Positions 16,467 through 26,128 are shown, counted from the first letter of the stretch. The stretch is 64,000 nucleotides of DNA from DASRDU01 sp035652435 (GCA_035652435.1 DASRDU010000071.1:1-64000); one strand, 5' to 3'. The notes: generated by a model from the letters alone, not told the origin. Numbers and translations are program-made.

Positions 16467-17258
16467 TCAGGGCAGTGAATCGAGTACGCGTTTTTTCGCG
16501 AGCGGGTCAACATCGAAGGCGACGGCGTAACGCTTCCGCGCCTCCGCCCCGCGCAGCCGGGCCAGCGCCTCGTAGTAATCAAGGTAAGGGAACGAGGAAA
16601 CGCCGCCGCGAATGAACTCGTATTGCGTAACGCACTCCTTCCACTGCGCCAGCACCTCGCTCACGTCAACGTAGAGGTACGGCTTGAACCCTTCGGCGTC
16701 TTCCCAGTTCTCGGCGTAATAGAGCGCCCCGACGCGATGCGGCGGGTGTTCCGTCACCACTCCGGCGAGTGAGGCCAGCAGCACGGCGTCTTTGACAATG
16801 GCGTGTGCGCTCGCGTGATCTTTGTGAATGCTCTTTTCCCAGTGCGTGATGACGTGCGTCGGTTTGACCTGCCGGATCACGTCGGCCACGTAACGCCGCG
16901 CCTCTTCCGTGTTCGGCAACTGGCCGTCCTGATACGGCCCGAAGATCGCTTCGGCGCCGAGCGCTTTGGCGGCAGAGAGCGCTTCGCGGCGTTTCTGCTC
17001 GCCGTAAGCCTGCGGCGAGAGCTTCGGGTTGCCGCCTTCGCCCAGCGTCAGGTGGAGCAGCACGACGCGATCGCCCTTCTTTTTCTGCAGAGCCAGCACC
17101 GCGCCGCAGGTGACTTCCATATCGCCCGCGTGCGCGCCGATGGCGAGGATAGTGCGCGCCGCGTTCTGGCTCGGAGACTGCCCGGCGGGGTGAGCGATGA
17201 GCAACGCCAGACAAGCCAGCGCCGCCACTGCTTTCAATTCAAATCGCCGCTTCAGCAT
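16467..17258 (-). CDS. PIG-L/LmbE-like deacetylase, exported
   Basis: Zinc-dependent N-deacetylase of the PIG-L family, acting on N-acetylglucosamine-type groups. After a Sec-type signal (VAALACLALLIAHPAG) comes the metal motif as AIGAHAGDMEVTCGA. The family usually has AHPDDxE, so the first Asp is Gly here, while the second Asp and the Glu are kept, as in an AHxGDME subgroup. The second metal motif HKDHASAH is intact. The ATG at 17258 is chosen; the frame is open to 17285, but that part lies in the hairpin repeat. It lies between the TonB receptor and the ROK kinase, fitting deacetylation of an imported or periplasmic amino sugar. Confidence 0.85.
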   Translation of the reverse strand: MLKRRFELKAVAALACLALLIAHPAGQSPSQNAARTILAIGAHAGDMEVTCGAVLALQKKKGDRVVLLHLTLGEGGNPKLSPQAYGEQKRREALSAAKALGAEAIFGPYQDGQLPNTEEARRYVADVIRQVKPTHVITHWEKSIHKDHASAHAIVKDAVLLASLAGVVTEHPPHRVGALYYAENWEDAEGFKPYLYVDVSEVLAQWKECVTQYEFIRGGVSSFPYLDYYEALARLRGAEARKRYAVAFDVDPLAKKRVLDSLP

Positions 17259-17269
17259 TGCCCGATAAC

Positions 17270-17339
17270 GTTCGTAGTCCCGCATTCAGGCGGAAGGATT
17301 GAGAGTCACGACATTCCGCCTGAATGCGGGACTACGAAC
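17270..17339. repeat. 26-bp perfect hairpin between TonB receptor and PIG-L gene
   Basis: Perfect arms at 17270-17295 and 17314-17339 (GTTCGTAGTCCCGCATTCAG and onward) with an 18-nt loop. It fills almost the whole gap between two co-oriented genes. It is the only copy of this family in the window. No U-tract follows, so it may act on mRNA stability rather than as a full terminator. Confidence 0.85.
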
Positions 17340-17345
17340 TGCTCT

Positions 17346-20300
17346 TCAGAAGACCAGCCGCAACGCCAGCTGCCCCATGCGCGAGCCGTTGTCCCGGCCC
17401 GAGTTGACGTAGTTGGCCGGGTTGCGCTGATCTGTGATGCGGCCGAGCGGCGTGGAACTCAGGATCGTCCGAGCCGGGACGCCGAACGAGACGCGATTGA
17501 AGATGTTGTAAAACTCCATCCTCAAAATCAGCTTAACCGACTCGCGAACCCTGAACTCCTTCTGCGCGGTCATGTCGGTGTAATTCAGACCGTGCGTGAA
17601 GAAGGTGTTGCGGCCCAGCGTCCCATCCGCCGCCGTGCCGGGCAGGTAGACTCGCTGGTCGGCCAGGATCGTGCCGGCCTGAGCCGGGATGAAGGCCGTG
17701 CCCGGCAATTGAGTCTGCGAAATCGAATCACTCGGCCCCCCGCCCGGCAACTGGCGCCCGTTGTCAACCGATTTGCCGAGAACGCTCAGGTCAGCTACGC
17801 GCGGACGGTCTCCGCTGAGTCCGTCGGCGTTGACGTCGTAGCCGAGCGTTACCGTAAACGGATTGCCGGTCTGCAAGGTCGTCACGCCCGTGACCACCCA
17901 CCCGCCGAGCGCCCGCCCGACGAAGCCCTGCTGCGAGCGGAAAAAGGGCAGCTGGTAAGAGTAGCTGGCGACGAAGCGGTGCGGCGTGTGGAAGCCGCTC
18001 AGGCCACGCAGGCTGGCCGCCGCGCCGCCCTTCTTGCTCGAAGGCGCGTTGGTGTCAACGCCGGTGAAGGTCGCTTCGGAGCCGGTGTCAATTGATTTGC
18101 TCAGCGTATAGATGACGTTGAAGCTCAGGCCGTTCGAGAGCCGCTTGCTCAGCTTGACGTTCAGCGCGTGGTAATAGCTCCAGCCGAAATTCTGCAGGTT
18201 GACGTTGCGGCTGAAGAGCGGGTCGGGCCGCCGCTCCGCACTGCGCGGCTGGCTGAGCGAGATGTAACCATGCGGCACGCCGTCAACGATCACGATGCCT
18301 TTTTGCGCGAGCGTCACCGTGGTGCTGTTGAGCGCACTGAAAGACCGCAGGGGGCCGCTGGCCGTCAGGTCAACCGCGCCCTGCGCGTTTTTGATCACGC
18401 AGATCGGGTCGTTGAAATCGGTGCAGGCGCGGTCGAAGACCACCGGCTTGAAACTCCCGCCGCCGACGTCAACCAGCAGGTTGGGCGAGGTGAACGGGAA
18501 GATCGAATCGTTGGCGCTGTCGAAGAACGGCAGCCCGATGCCGCGGTTGCCCGTGTAGCCGACCTGCAACGCGAACCGGCTTCCGAACTGCCGCTCAGTC
18601 GTCAGGTTCCACTGCTGTACGTAAGGCGTCTCCAGGTTCTTCGCCGGCACGAGCAGCGTGCTGAGCAGCCGCCCGCCCGTGTCGCGCACCGCGCCGGTGT
18701 TGCCGGAACTCGCGGCGGTGAAGGCCGCGCTCCGCGAAGCCACGCCGGGCGTGAAGACGAAGCCGCACGACGGGTCGGAGATTTCGTTGCGGCAGAGCCC
18801 GCTGAAATCCGAAGCGAAGCCGTTGGGCGGCTGCGTGCGGATGCTCAACTGGTTCTGCGAGAAGATGGACTGGAAGAGGCGGCTGTGATAGATGCCGTAA
18901 CCGCCGCGGATCACGAACTGGCCCGTCTGGCCCGTGATCTTGTGCAGCAGACCATTCTCCGCCGACGGCGCCCAGGCGAATCCGATGCGCGGCTCGACGT
19001 TGTTCCGGTCGTCTTCGTAGCCGTACTCGAAGCGGTGTTTGATCTCTTCCGGCGCTCGCACGTACTCGTAGCGCGCGCCCAGATGCAGCGTGAAGCTGCG
19101 CGTGACCGCGTACTTGTCCTCGACGTACAGGTTGGTCTCGCCGAAGCTGTTCTCGGCCGTCGGATTGCCGAAGCCCGCCTGGTAGTTGGTGGCGAAACCG
19201 CGCAGGAAGTTCTCCCACCCGGTGTAGCCCGTTTTGGCGCGGATCGAAGCCAGTGAATCGAGCGTGCTGAAGGTCCAGAACCCGCGCGAGCGGTCGCCCG
19301 TCACGTCGTCGAGCCGCTGGAACCGCTGGTCAATGCCGGCCTTGAGCGTGTGCTTGTTGAGAGTGATCGTGTGGTTGTAGACCAGTTGCTGATCGTGCTG
19401 GCGGCGGTTGATCGGCACGTTGGTCGAGGTGCCGATGATCGTCCCGCAGAGCGACGAGTTGCAGAGCGTGCTGGAGAAACGGATCGTCGGGATCGCGTTG
19501 TCGTCAGCCACGTCCTGCAGCGTCGCGCGGTTGCCGTAGCCGTAGCGGAACTCGCCCACCTGCCGGTTCGAGAAGATGTGCGTCTGGGTGAAGCCGAGGT
19601 TGTACTGGCGGTTGTTATTCGTGCCGAAGTTGTCGCCGAAGATGATGCGGCCCGAGCGGCGAATCTGGCGGGCGTATTGATAACGCAGCGTCATCGTGTC
19701 GCTGTTGGTCGCCCTGAAATCGAGCCGCCCGGTGTAATCGGAATCGGGGAAGACGCTGGGGGACTGGAGCGTGACGCAGCGATTTTCCCGGCCGGCGGCA
19801 ATCATATCGGCGCAGGCAGTCGGGTCGTTCGGCTTCACGTCCTTCAATTCCGGCGTGTCCCACAGCGCGATCACGCGGCGCATGAATGCCAGGTCGCGTT
19901 GCAGGTTCGGGTGTGTCGCCGGATCAACGCACAAAGGCCCGCCCGGCGCCGCGACCTCGCCGGGGGCGCAGGCGCGCGGCACGTCGGTCGGCAGCCATTT
20001 GAAGCGGCCGATGGTGCCGCTGGTCTTGTTCGAAACGCGCTCGCCGCTGATGAAGAAGAAGAGCCGGTCGCGCCCGTCGAAACCGGCCGGCCCGAAGAAT
20101 TTGCCCGGCAGCCAGACCGGCCCGCCGAAAGTCCAGCCGTACTGATGGCGCCGCACGGTCTGGCGCGGCTGGAGCTGTTCCCCCGTGGTCGAAGAGACGC
20201 CCGCGGCGTTCCGGTAAAAACCGTTCGCGTTGAAGATGTCGTTCTGGATGAAGTCGTAGGCGTCGCCGTGAAATTTATTGGTGCCCGATTTGGTCTGCAC

Positions 20301-21032
20301 CAGAATGACCGCGCCGCCCGCGCGCCCGAATTCAGCCGAGTAAGCGTTGGTCAGGACCTGAAATTCCTTGATCGTGCTGATATTGACGTTCTGCCGGTTT
20401 TGATTCTCGGACGAATCGTCGTTGTTGACGCCGTCAATCTGGAACGTCGCCGAGCGGCTGCCCTGGCCGCTGAACGAAGCATAAGAGCCGGTCGAGTTGG
20501 TCGGGTTGTTCGACGAGCCGATCCAGGGGGCGTTCTGGAATCCGGGAACCTGCTCGACGAGCGAAATGAAGTTGCGCCCGGCGAGCGGCGTGTCCTCGAT
20601 GCGTTTGGCGTCGAGCGAGTGTTTGATCTCGCCGGTCGTCGTCTCGATCTGCGGAGTCTCGCCGGTAATCTGCACCGTGTCGCCGACCGACGAAACTTCC
20701 AGCCTGAAGTTCGAGACCGTCGTCTTGTTCAGTTCGACCGAGACGGCGGTCTTGACGATCTTCCGGAAGCCCGACGCCTCGGCGGTCACGTCATAAATGC
20801 CGAGCGGCAGGAAAGGCATCTGGAAGTAGCCCTCGGCGTTGGTCGTGCCCTCGCGGACGAGACCGGTTTCGGTGTTTCTGGCCGTCACCTTCGCGCTGGG
20901 CACGACCGCCCCGGAAGCGTCGGTGACTGTGCCGCTGAGCGTGCCCGTCACGGTCTGTGCCGCGGCGGAAATGGAAAGGCCGCACGCCAACAACGCGACG
21001 GCCAGGAGCATTGCCATACATAGACGAATCAT
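17346..21032 (-). CDS. TonB-dependent receptor, Oar-like, with carboxypeptidase-regulatory domain
   Basis: Outer-membrane receptor of 1228 residues, typical of Acidobacteriota Oar-like proteins. A Sec signal peptide ending near SAAAQ is followed by a carboxypeptidase-regulatory Ig-like domain (VTGTLSGTVTDASGAVVPSA, about 28-110), a plug domain (about 115-250, with ISTIKEFQVLTNAYSAEFGR) and a long beta-barrel that ends in a C-terminal Phe (LALRLVF), as expected for BAM-dependent insertion. No SusD partner is adjacent, as is common in this phylum. It lies between the exported glycosidase and the PIG-L deacetylase, so uptake of a glycan fragment is the likeliest role. The ligand itself cannot be read. 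Confidence 0.9.
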   Translation of the reverse strand: MIRLCMAMLLAVALLACGLSISAAAQTVTGTLSGTVTDASGAVVPSAKVTARNTETGLVREGTTNAEGYFQMPFLPLGIYDVTAEASGFRKIVKTAVSVELNKTTVSNFRLEVSSVGDTVQITGETPQIETTTGEIKHSLDAKRIEDTPLAGRNFISLVEQVPGFQNAPWIGSSNNPTNSTGSYASFSGQGSRSATFQIDGVNNDDSSENQNRQNVNISTIKEFQVLTNAYSAEFGRAGGAVILVQTKSGTNKFHGDAYDFIQNDIFNANGFYRNAAGVSSTTGEQLQPRQTVRRHQYGWTFGGPVWLPGKFFGPAGFDGRDRLFFFISGERVSNKTSGTIGRFKWLPTDVPRACAPGEVAAPGGPLCVDPATHPNLQRDLAFMRRVIALWDTPELKDVKPNDPTACADMIAAGRENRCVTLQSPSVFPDSDYTGRLDFRATNSDTMTLRYQYARQIRRSGRIIFGDNFGTNNNRQYNLGFTQTHIFSNRQVGEFRYGYGNRATLQDVADDNAIPTIRFSSTLCNSSLCGTIIGTSTNVPINRRQHDQQLVYNHTITLNKHTLKAGIDQRFQRLDDVTGDRSRGFWTFSTLDSLASIRAKTGYTGWENFLRGFATNYQAGFGNPTAENSFGETNLYVEDKYAVTRSFTLHLGARYEYVRAPEEIKHRFEYGYEDDRNNVEPRIGFAWAPSAENGLLHKITGQTGQFVIRGGYGIYHSRLFQSIFSQNQLSIRTQPPNGFASDFSGLCRNEISDPSCGFVFTPGVASRSAAFTAASSGNTGAVRDTGGRLLSTLLVPAKNLETPYVQQWNLTTERQFGSRFALQVGYTGNRGIGLPFFDSANDSIFPFTSPNLLVDVGGGSFKPVVFDRACTDFNDPICVIKNAQGAVDLTASGPLRSFSALNSTTVTLAQKGIVIVDGVPHGYISLSQPRSAERRPDPLFSRNVNLQNFGWSYYHALNVKLSKRLSNGLSFNVIYTLSKSIDTGSEATFTGVDTNAPSSKKGGAAASLRGLSGFHTPHRFVASYSYQLPFFRSQQGFVGRALGGWVVTGVTTLQTGNPFTVTLGYDVNADGLSGDRPRVADLSVLGKSVDNGRQLPGGGPSDSISQTQLPGTAFIPAQAGTILADQRVYLPGTAADGTLGRNTFFTHGLNYTDMTAQKEFRVRESVKLILRMEFYNIFNRVSFGVPARTILSSTPLGRITDQRNPANYVNSGRDNGSRMGQLALRLVF

Positions 21033-21155
21033 AGGAGCCTCCCTGTGAGGATGATGGAATTGCGTTGATGCCGTCTGACAACATTACTCAGGTGGCAGGA
21101 CGGCCTGATGACCTTTCCTGCCACGCGAAAGCCCGGCCAGACATTTTCTTCAGAA

Positions 21156-23519
21156 CTATTTCTTCCCGCGCACCTCGAACACCCGGACGGCCTGTGGTGC
21201 CAGCGTCTGCGACAGCACGATGTGCCCGCCGGCGGTCTGATGCGATACCGGCCCTCCGGTTACCAGATCACGCATCGTGAAGTTTGGGTAAGGCGCCTGG
21301 AGCCTGACTTCGGCAGCCGTCTCCTGCTCGCCGTTGTTGAAGATGAAGTAGAGCGTGTAGCCCTGGCCGACCAGCGAACGGACTTCGACCCTGTTGTCAG
21401 AAACCAGGGCCGGGCGCTCGACGCCGGCCCATTCGATGAGCCCCTGGAAAAACTCCTCCAGACTGCGTTCGCGCGTCCGCTCGAAAGCCATGCTCAGGAA
21501 CGAGCCGACAAAGAGCGTCTTCCCGCGCCCGTGGCTTGAGGCGACCATCGCCGGCGAACCGTCGGCGAATCTGGCCACGACCTGCGCCGCCGCGCTTGTG
21601 GTTTCGAGCGCCTCCTGATAGACGTTGCCCGTGAGCGTCGCGCCCGCGGCCAGACGCGGCGTGGCGGCGTGAGCGGCCGTGATGGTCAGCGTATGTTTTG
21701 CCGCGGGCGTGATGGATGCTTCGCGCGCGCCGAAGACTTCGTCGAGACCGAAGCCGGGAATGGTCGGTGTCGAAAACCCGCGCTCGTCGTTCCATGCCGC
21801 ACGCGCTTCCATCACCAGCGCGCCGCCGGCCTCGGCATAACGCGCGAGCGCCTTCGCGGTTTCGCCGCGCAGCATAATCGGGTAAGGCGCATAAATCAGC
21901 TTGTAGCCGCCGAGGTCCTGCCGCGCCAGATCGTCGGCGTGGATGAAATCAACCTGCACATTGAGCGGGAAGAGCGCCCGGTAGACGCCCATCCACGAAT
22001 CGCGCTCGACGCCGGCATATTCGTCCTGAGCGCCGGGGAAGGGAATGCGGCGCGGCCCGCCGACCATGTAAGCCAGCGGGTTATAGACAATCGCCACCTG
22101 CGCTCTGGCCGGTCTGGCGTTGAGCAGCAGCCCGGCTTCGCGCGTGACGATCTGCCCGACCTGACCGGCGACTTTGCTGCGCTCGGTCAGCCGGCCGTCC
22201 AGATGAATCAGGCCGTAACCGCCCGACTCGTAACCGGCGTTCATCGGATAAAAGGCGTAAAAGTTGATACCCTTCGCCCCGCGTGAGATGGCGCTCCACG
22301 CCCAGTGGTTCAGGTCTTCAGGCGTGACCGGCGTGCTGACGCGCAGCCCCACTGTGCCGAAGCCAGTCTGCAACTCGCCGATGTAAAAACCGTCAGAGTA
22401 GCGATAGCCCGCCGAGCGCGTGAAATCGAGCCGCGCGCCGCGTGAGACGGCGTCCTGCCCGACGGGCGACGAATGTTTCGGATAGAACGAGGTGCCCCAG
22501 TATTCGATGACACGCGCCATCGCCCAATCGTCCGGCGCGCCCGCTCCTGTCAGTGGCGAAGTGAAGAGTGAGGGCGCGGCGGCGTGACTCGTGACCACGC
22601 CGCGCGGCGCGCTGCTGAGAACCGCTTCGGCGCGCAGCCGCAAATCTTCCGCCAGTTTGTCCATCACGAAGTAGCGCCAGTCGAGATAATCCGCGTAGGT
22701 GAGGATCGTGCTGAATCGCGGCGGCGTGACCTCCTCCCAGGCCGTGAAGCGGCGATACCACGCGCGATTGAGCGCGTCCAGACTGCCGTACTTCTTTTCG
22801 AGCCAGCCGCGAAAGCGCGCCGCCGTGTGGCGGCAGAAGCAGAATTCGGGGTTGACCATATACTGCATCGTCGCCCAGTTGATGATGTGCGGCTCGCTCC
22901 ACAAATCCCAGCCGTAAAAGGCGCGGCTTTTACCAGCCGTGCGCGCCAGCGTCGCGTAGAAGTTAAGAATCGCGCGCTGCACGCCGCTGTGATCGGGACA
23001 GAAGCCGGGCGCGGCCTGCGATTCGATTACGTCGCCGCTGTTGGCGACGAAGTGCGAGTCAGGATACTGCCTGCCCACCCAGTCGGGCGCCGAGTCCATG
23101 TAGACCTGAATGATCACCTTCAGCCCCTGCTCTTCGGCCAGTTCGAGCATCTGCCTTGTGTGGCGGAAGTCGTAGTGGCCCGGCTGCGGTTCGGCTGAAC
23201 TCCAGTCCACCCAGCAGCGGACGGTATTGAAACCGAGCTGTCTGATCTTCTGCAGGTCGGCGCGCCACTCCGCGCGATGCTTTTCCGGCTCGGCCTGGAG
23301 CATCGGCGCGCGCTCCTGCCCGCCGCCATACCAGACGGCGTAAGGCAGAAAGGCTTCGGCGCCACGACTGCGCGCCTGTCCCGTTGCGGACTGAGTCGCC
23401 GCACCGCTGCCGTCTTTGCCGCCACTGCCGATTGACTGCGCGGCCACCCGCGCCACGCACAGGGCGTTGCACGCCAGCAGCAGAGACACAAATACTGTCG
23501 TCACCCAAAGACGGGGCAT
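21156..23519 (-). CDS. Exported beta-galactosidase-like glycoside hydrolase (GH42-like)
   Basis: Secreted glycosidase of 787 residues. A signal peptide (VTTVFVSLLLACNALCVARVAAQ) precedes a TIM-barrel with a GH42-like layout: KIRQLGFNTVRCWVDWSSAE at about 91-110, the probable acid/base Glu209 in GWDLWSEPHI, and the probable nucleophile Glu382 in GFYIGELQTG. A trimerisation-like region (from about 490, VAIVYNPLAYMVGG) and a C-terminal beta domain follow. The start is 42 bp after the GntR gene, and the TonB receptor follows 123 bp later. It would cleave a terminal beta-linked sugar in the periplasm or at the surface. Beta-galactoside specificity is a family default and is not proven. Confidence 0.85.
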   Translation of the reverse strand: MPRLWVTTVFVSLLLACNALCVARVAAQSIGSGGKDGSGAATQSATGQARSRGAEAFLPYAVWYGGGQERAPMLQAEPEKHRAEWRADLQKIRQLGFNTVRCWVDWSSAEPQPGHYDFRHTRQMLELAEEQGLKVIIQVYMDSAPDWVGRQYPDSHFVANSGDVIESQAAPGFCPDHSGVQRAILNFYATLARTAGKSRAFYGWDLWSEPHIINWATMQYMVNPEFCFCRHTAARFRGWLEKKYGSLDALNRAWYRRFTAWEEVTPPRFSTILTYADYLDWRYFVMDKLAEDLRLRAEAVLSSAPRGVVTSHAAAPSLFTSPLTGAGAPDDWAMARVIEYWGTSFYPKHSSPVGQDAVSRGARLDFTRSAGYRYSDGFYIGELQTGFGTVGLRVSTPVTPEDLNHWAWSAISRGAKGINFYAFYPMNAGYESGGYGLIHLDGRLTERSKVAGQVGQIVTREAGLLLNARPARAQVAIVYNPLAYMVGGPRRIPFPGAQDEYAGVERDSWMGVYRALFPLNVQVDFIHADDLARQDLGGYKLIYAPYPIMLRGETAKALARYAEAGGALVMEARAAWNDERGFSTPTIPGFGLDEVFGAREASITPAAKHTLTITAAHAATPRLAAGATLTGNVYQEALETTSAAAQVVARFADGSPAMVASSHGRGKTLFVGSFLSMAFERTRERSLEEFFQGLIEWAGVERPALVSDNRVEVRSLVGQGYTLYFIFNNGEQETAAEVRLQAPYPNFTMRDLVTGGPVSHQTAGGHIVLSQTLAPQAVRVFEVRGKK

Positions 23520-23561
23520 CGTGACGCTCCGATCGGTTGATGAAACAGGTTGATGAGGGGC

Positions 23562-24320
23562 TTACGCCCTGAGTTGATATTTGGTCAGATCGAGTACGAT
23601 CTTGTAACGGTCGCCGCGCATAATCGAGTAGGTCAGTTCGAGCGGGCGGCCCCCGGCCAGAAAGGTCACGCGCTCGGCGGAGAGCGCGGGCGAACCGGCC
23701 GTCACCTTCAGCAGCCGCGCCTCGTCGCGTTCGAGCAGCACGGCGTAATGGGTCTCCTGCGCGCGCGCCGGCAGCAGGCCGTACTTCCGCTCCAGCACCT
23801 CATAAAGCGACGCCGAGGTGAAATCCTCTTTAGCCAGCCGCGGCGCCAGTTCCAGGGGCAGGTAAGCCGTTTGAATGCCCAGCGGCTCGCCGTCAGCCAG
23901 GCGCAGCCGTTTCAGCCGCACGACCAGACTGCCCTCGGCGATTTGCAGCTTCGCGGCCACGTCGGCCTCGGCCTTGACGACATCCTGTTTGAGTACCCTG
24001 GACGTGGGGGCCTGCCCGCGCCGGCGCATCTCGGCGCTGAAGCTGGTCAGTTCGCGCGGCCCCTGCGCCATTCTGGGTTCGGCGACGAACGTGCCGCGCC
24101 CCTGCTCGCGCCGCACGACGCCGGCCGACGCCAGTTCATTCAGGGCCTGACGCACTGTCGCCTTGCTCACGCCGTGGGTGGCGGCCAGTTCGTCTTCGGC
24201 GGGCAGCCGGTCGTTCGGCTTCATCTCGCCCGCCTGAATCTTCCCGAGCAGCAGGGTCTTCAGCTGGTGATAGAGCGGGATCGGCAGATCCTTGCTGAGA
24301 GTGATGATTTGATGATCCAT
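23562..24320 (-). CDS. GntR family (HutC-type) transcriptional regulator
   Basis: One-component regulator of about 252 residues with an N-terminal winged helix (PLYHQLKTLLLGKIQAGE, then LPAEDELAATHGVSKATVRQ at about 38-57) and a C-terminal UTRA effector domain of chorismate-lyase fold (about 85-245). HutC-subfamily members bind small metabolites, often phosphorylated amino sugars (NagR, YvoA). The ATG at 24320 is preferred over a GTG at 24329. As the first gene of the minus-strand locus it probably controls itself and the genes downstream. The amino-sugar ligand is inferred from the neighbouring PIG-L, ROK and SIS genes. Confidence 0.9.
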   Translation of the reverse strand: MDHQIITLSKDLPIPLYHQLKTLLLGKIQAGEMKPNDRLPAEDELAATHGVSKATVRQALNELASAGVVRREQGRGTFVAEPRMAQGPRELTSFSAEMRRRGQAPTSRVLKQDVVKAEADVAAKLQIAEGSLVVRLKRLRLADGEPLGIQTAYLPLELAPRLAKEDFTSASLYEVLERKYGLLPARAQETHYAVLLERDEARLLKVTAGSPALSAERVTFLAGGRPLELTYSIMRGDRYKIVLDLTKYQLRA

Positions 24321-24752
24321 CGGTTTCACCCGCCGGCCCCGGGGGCATCAGCACAATGCCCGACGCAGACCTGGCGGCTCCAGCCTTATGAACATATGAA
24401 TAGCGTAGGAACGGAACACATATTAACAGGTCTTCCGTATGACTTCAACGGTTTTTCCCGGCGTCGGGGGCGGGCGAAAATATCATAGGCCCGCGCCCCG
24501 CAGGCGTATCGCGGCGGCGGGCGCCCCGGAGTTCGCCGGGCTCGGTCGTTGCGAAACTCCGCCCGCAGGCGTATTCTCACGCTGCTCTCAACCATAGTCA
24601 GTGATCGTGACCTCGGGCTGGCCTGCGACCCCCACGACTTCAGCCACGCAAAAGGCCGGCTTCTTAATCGGGCCGGGTGACGTGTGAAGCGGTCAGGTGC
24701 CCTCGCGGGGATGCTGATGAATACAAGGGGGTAGTGGCGCGGAGTAATTGCT
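24321..24752. other. Divergent promoter region, GntR and DinB genes
   Basis: A gene-free stretch of 432 bp. The part near 24385-24440 is AT-richer (GAACATATGAATAG and ACACATATTAACAGG) and is the likeliest location of the GntR promoter and operator, but no clear two-fold symmetric site was identified. The long minus-strand frame opposite 24386-24775 looks spurious. Confidence 0.5.
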
Positions 24753-25268
24753 ATGGCGGACATCAATACTCTCACCGATCTTTACCGACACATGGAGTGG
24801 GCCGATGCCACAGTCTGGGCATCAGTCTTCGCGTCGGAGAATGGGCGGGCGGACGCGAAGCTGCGGGAGTACCTCTACCACCTGCACACGGTTCAGCGTG
24901 CGTTCCTGCTGGTCTGGCGCAATGAGCCGTTCCCGGCCTCGCCCCCGACGTTCGAGGACGCGGAGTCACTGATGAACTATGGCCGCGCGTACTACGGTGA
25001 AGCCCGGGCTTACCTCGGGGCGCTCAATGATGAACGGGCGTCGCAGCCGATGCCGATGCCGTGGGCCGCGATGGTCGAGCAGCGGCTCGGGCGCAGGCCG
25101 GAGACGACGACCGTCGGCGAGACCGCGCTGCAGGTCGCGCTGCACAGTATGTATCACCGGGGGCAGATCAATACCCGCCTCCGCGAAGTCGGCGGCTCCC
25201 CACCGCTCGTGGATTACATCGCGTGGGTGTGGCTCGGCAGGCCCGCCGCCAACTGGCCGTCCGCCTGA
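24753..25268 (+). CDS. DinB family protein
   Basis: Four-helix-bundle protein of 171 residues in the DinB/YfiT superfamily. The metal-binding His triad is present as His45 (YHLHTVQRAF), His131 and His135 (ALHSMYHRGQINTRLR). Members are often metal-dependent thiol transferases or of unknown function, and despite the name most have no shown role in DNA damage. It is first in a run of plus-strand genes separated by gaps of roughly 30 to 110 bp. Nothing nearby identifies a thiol cofactor. Confidence 0.85.
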   Translation: MADINTLTDLYRHMEWADATVWASVFASENGRADAKLREYLYHLHTVQRAFLLVWRNEPFPASPPTFEDAESLMNYGRAYYGEARAYLGALNDERASQPMPMPWAAMVEQRLGRRPETTTVGETALQVALHSMYHRGQINTRLREVGGSPPLVDYIAWVWLGRPAANWPSA

Positions 25269-25378
25269 GCCCGGAACGTGTCTGGTCACGAAGCCTTCGG
25301 GGAATCAACCGGGAGCGGGTTATTTGCTCAGCCTGTGCGGGGGACATCGTTATCTGATTCCGCGTGAGGAAGAAGGAC

Positions 25379-25939
25379 ATGGAAGCGCGCACCATTCTCT
25401 GGAGAAGGCATGACATCCCCGGTCATGAAGCCTGCCGGCTCGCCCCGCTCGATCCCGGCTGGCAACTCCCCGGGACAGCCGTCTTCGCCTTCGAGCGACA
25501 GGCGTGCCGGCTGGATTATGAGATCACGTGTGATCCGCACTGGCAGACCCGCTCGGCGGCGGTCGCGGGCTGGGTCGGAGGCCGCAGCATCAATGTTGAT
25601 GTCAGGCGCGAGGCGTCAGGGCAGTGGCAGTTCAACGGATGCGAATGCCGCGACGTGGCCGGATGCGTTGACATTGACCTTAACTTCAGCCCGTCAACGA
25701 ACCTGCTCCCGATCCGCCGCCTCAACCTCGGGGTCGGGCAATCGGCACAGGTCCGGGCGGCGTGGCTCCGGTTCCCGAGCTTCGCGCTTGAGCCGTTTGA
25801 GCAGACGTACACGCGCCTTGAGGAGCGCGTCTGGCGGTACGAGAGCGCGGGCGGTCAGTTCGTGGCGCGCATCGTCGTTGACGACAATGGGCTCGTGACT
25901 GAGTATGGCGATATCTGGTCGCGGGAGGATGTCGCCTGA
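25379..25939 (+). CDS. Putative glycolipid-binding family protein (DUF1089-like)
   Basis: A protein of about 186 residues with many beta strands. Recognised elements are an N-terminal ILWRRHDIPGHEACRL, the central Trp-rich AGWVGGRSINVDVRR, and a C-terminal YESAGGQFVARIVVDDNGLV strand pair. These match the family annotated as putative glycolipid-binding, whose function is poorly known. The ATG at 25379 with GAGGAAGAAGG just upstream is chosen over 25364. No signal peptide, so it is cytoplasmic. Confidence 0.7.
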   Translation: MEARTILWRRHDIPGHEACRLAPLDPGWQLPGTAVFAFERQACRLDYEITCDPHWQTRSAAVAGWVGGRSINVDVRREASGQWQFNGCECRDVAGCVDIDLNFSPSTNLLPIRRLNLGVGQSAQVRAAWLRFPSFALEPFEQTYTRLEERVWRYESAGGQFVARIVVDDNGLVTEYGDIWSREDVA

Positions 25940-25966
25940 CACGAGTTGTGCCGGAGCCGCGTAATT

Positions 25967-26128
25967 ATGAACAGCCCAGTCACTCTTGTTATCTTCGCTG
26001 TGACACTGCTCGCATTCTTTGCCGTCCTGCTCGGCTGGTATCTCAGGCGCAACCGCCGTGATCGTGAGGAACTCGAAGCCGAACTGAATCAGGAGGCGCG
26101 TTACGAAGATCCCCGCCACAGATCGTGA
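25967..26128 (+). CDS. Small single-span membrane protein
   Basis: A 53-residue ORF with one clear transmembrane helix (VTLVIFAVTLLAFFAVLLGWYL) followed by a strongly charged tail with alternating Arg and Glu (RRNRRDREELEAELNQEAR). The composition is like small single-pass membrane proteins, and the position in a plus-strand gene run supports coding. The ribosome-binding site is weak (GGAGCC). The product is not recognised. Confidence 0.45.
   Translation: MNSPVTLVIFAVTLLAFFAVLLGWYLRRNRRDREELEAELNQEARYEDPRHRS

Noticed and set aside
19350..21023. 557-residue open frame opposite the TonB receptor, and similar long antisense frames (e.g. 913-1944, 6540-7835, 17346-21032 region)
   Set aside because: Arg/Glu/Ala-rich shadow frames caused by high GC; they show no domains and oppose well-recognised genes.
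24386..24775. Minus-strand 129-residue frame in the GntR/DinB gap
   Set aside because: Arg/Pro-rich composition, no motif, and it overlaps the DinB start region on the other strand.
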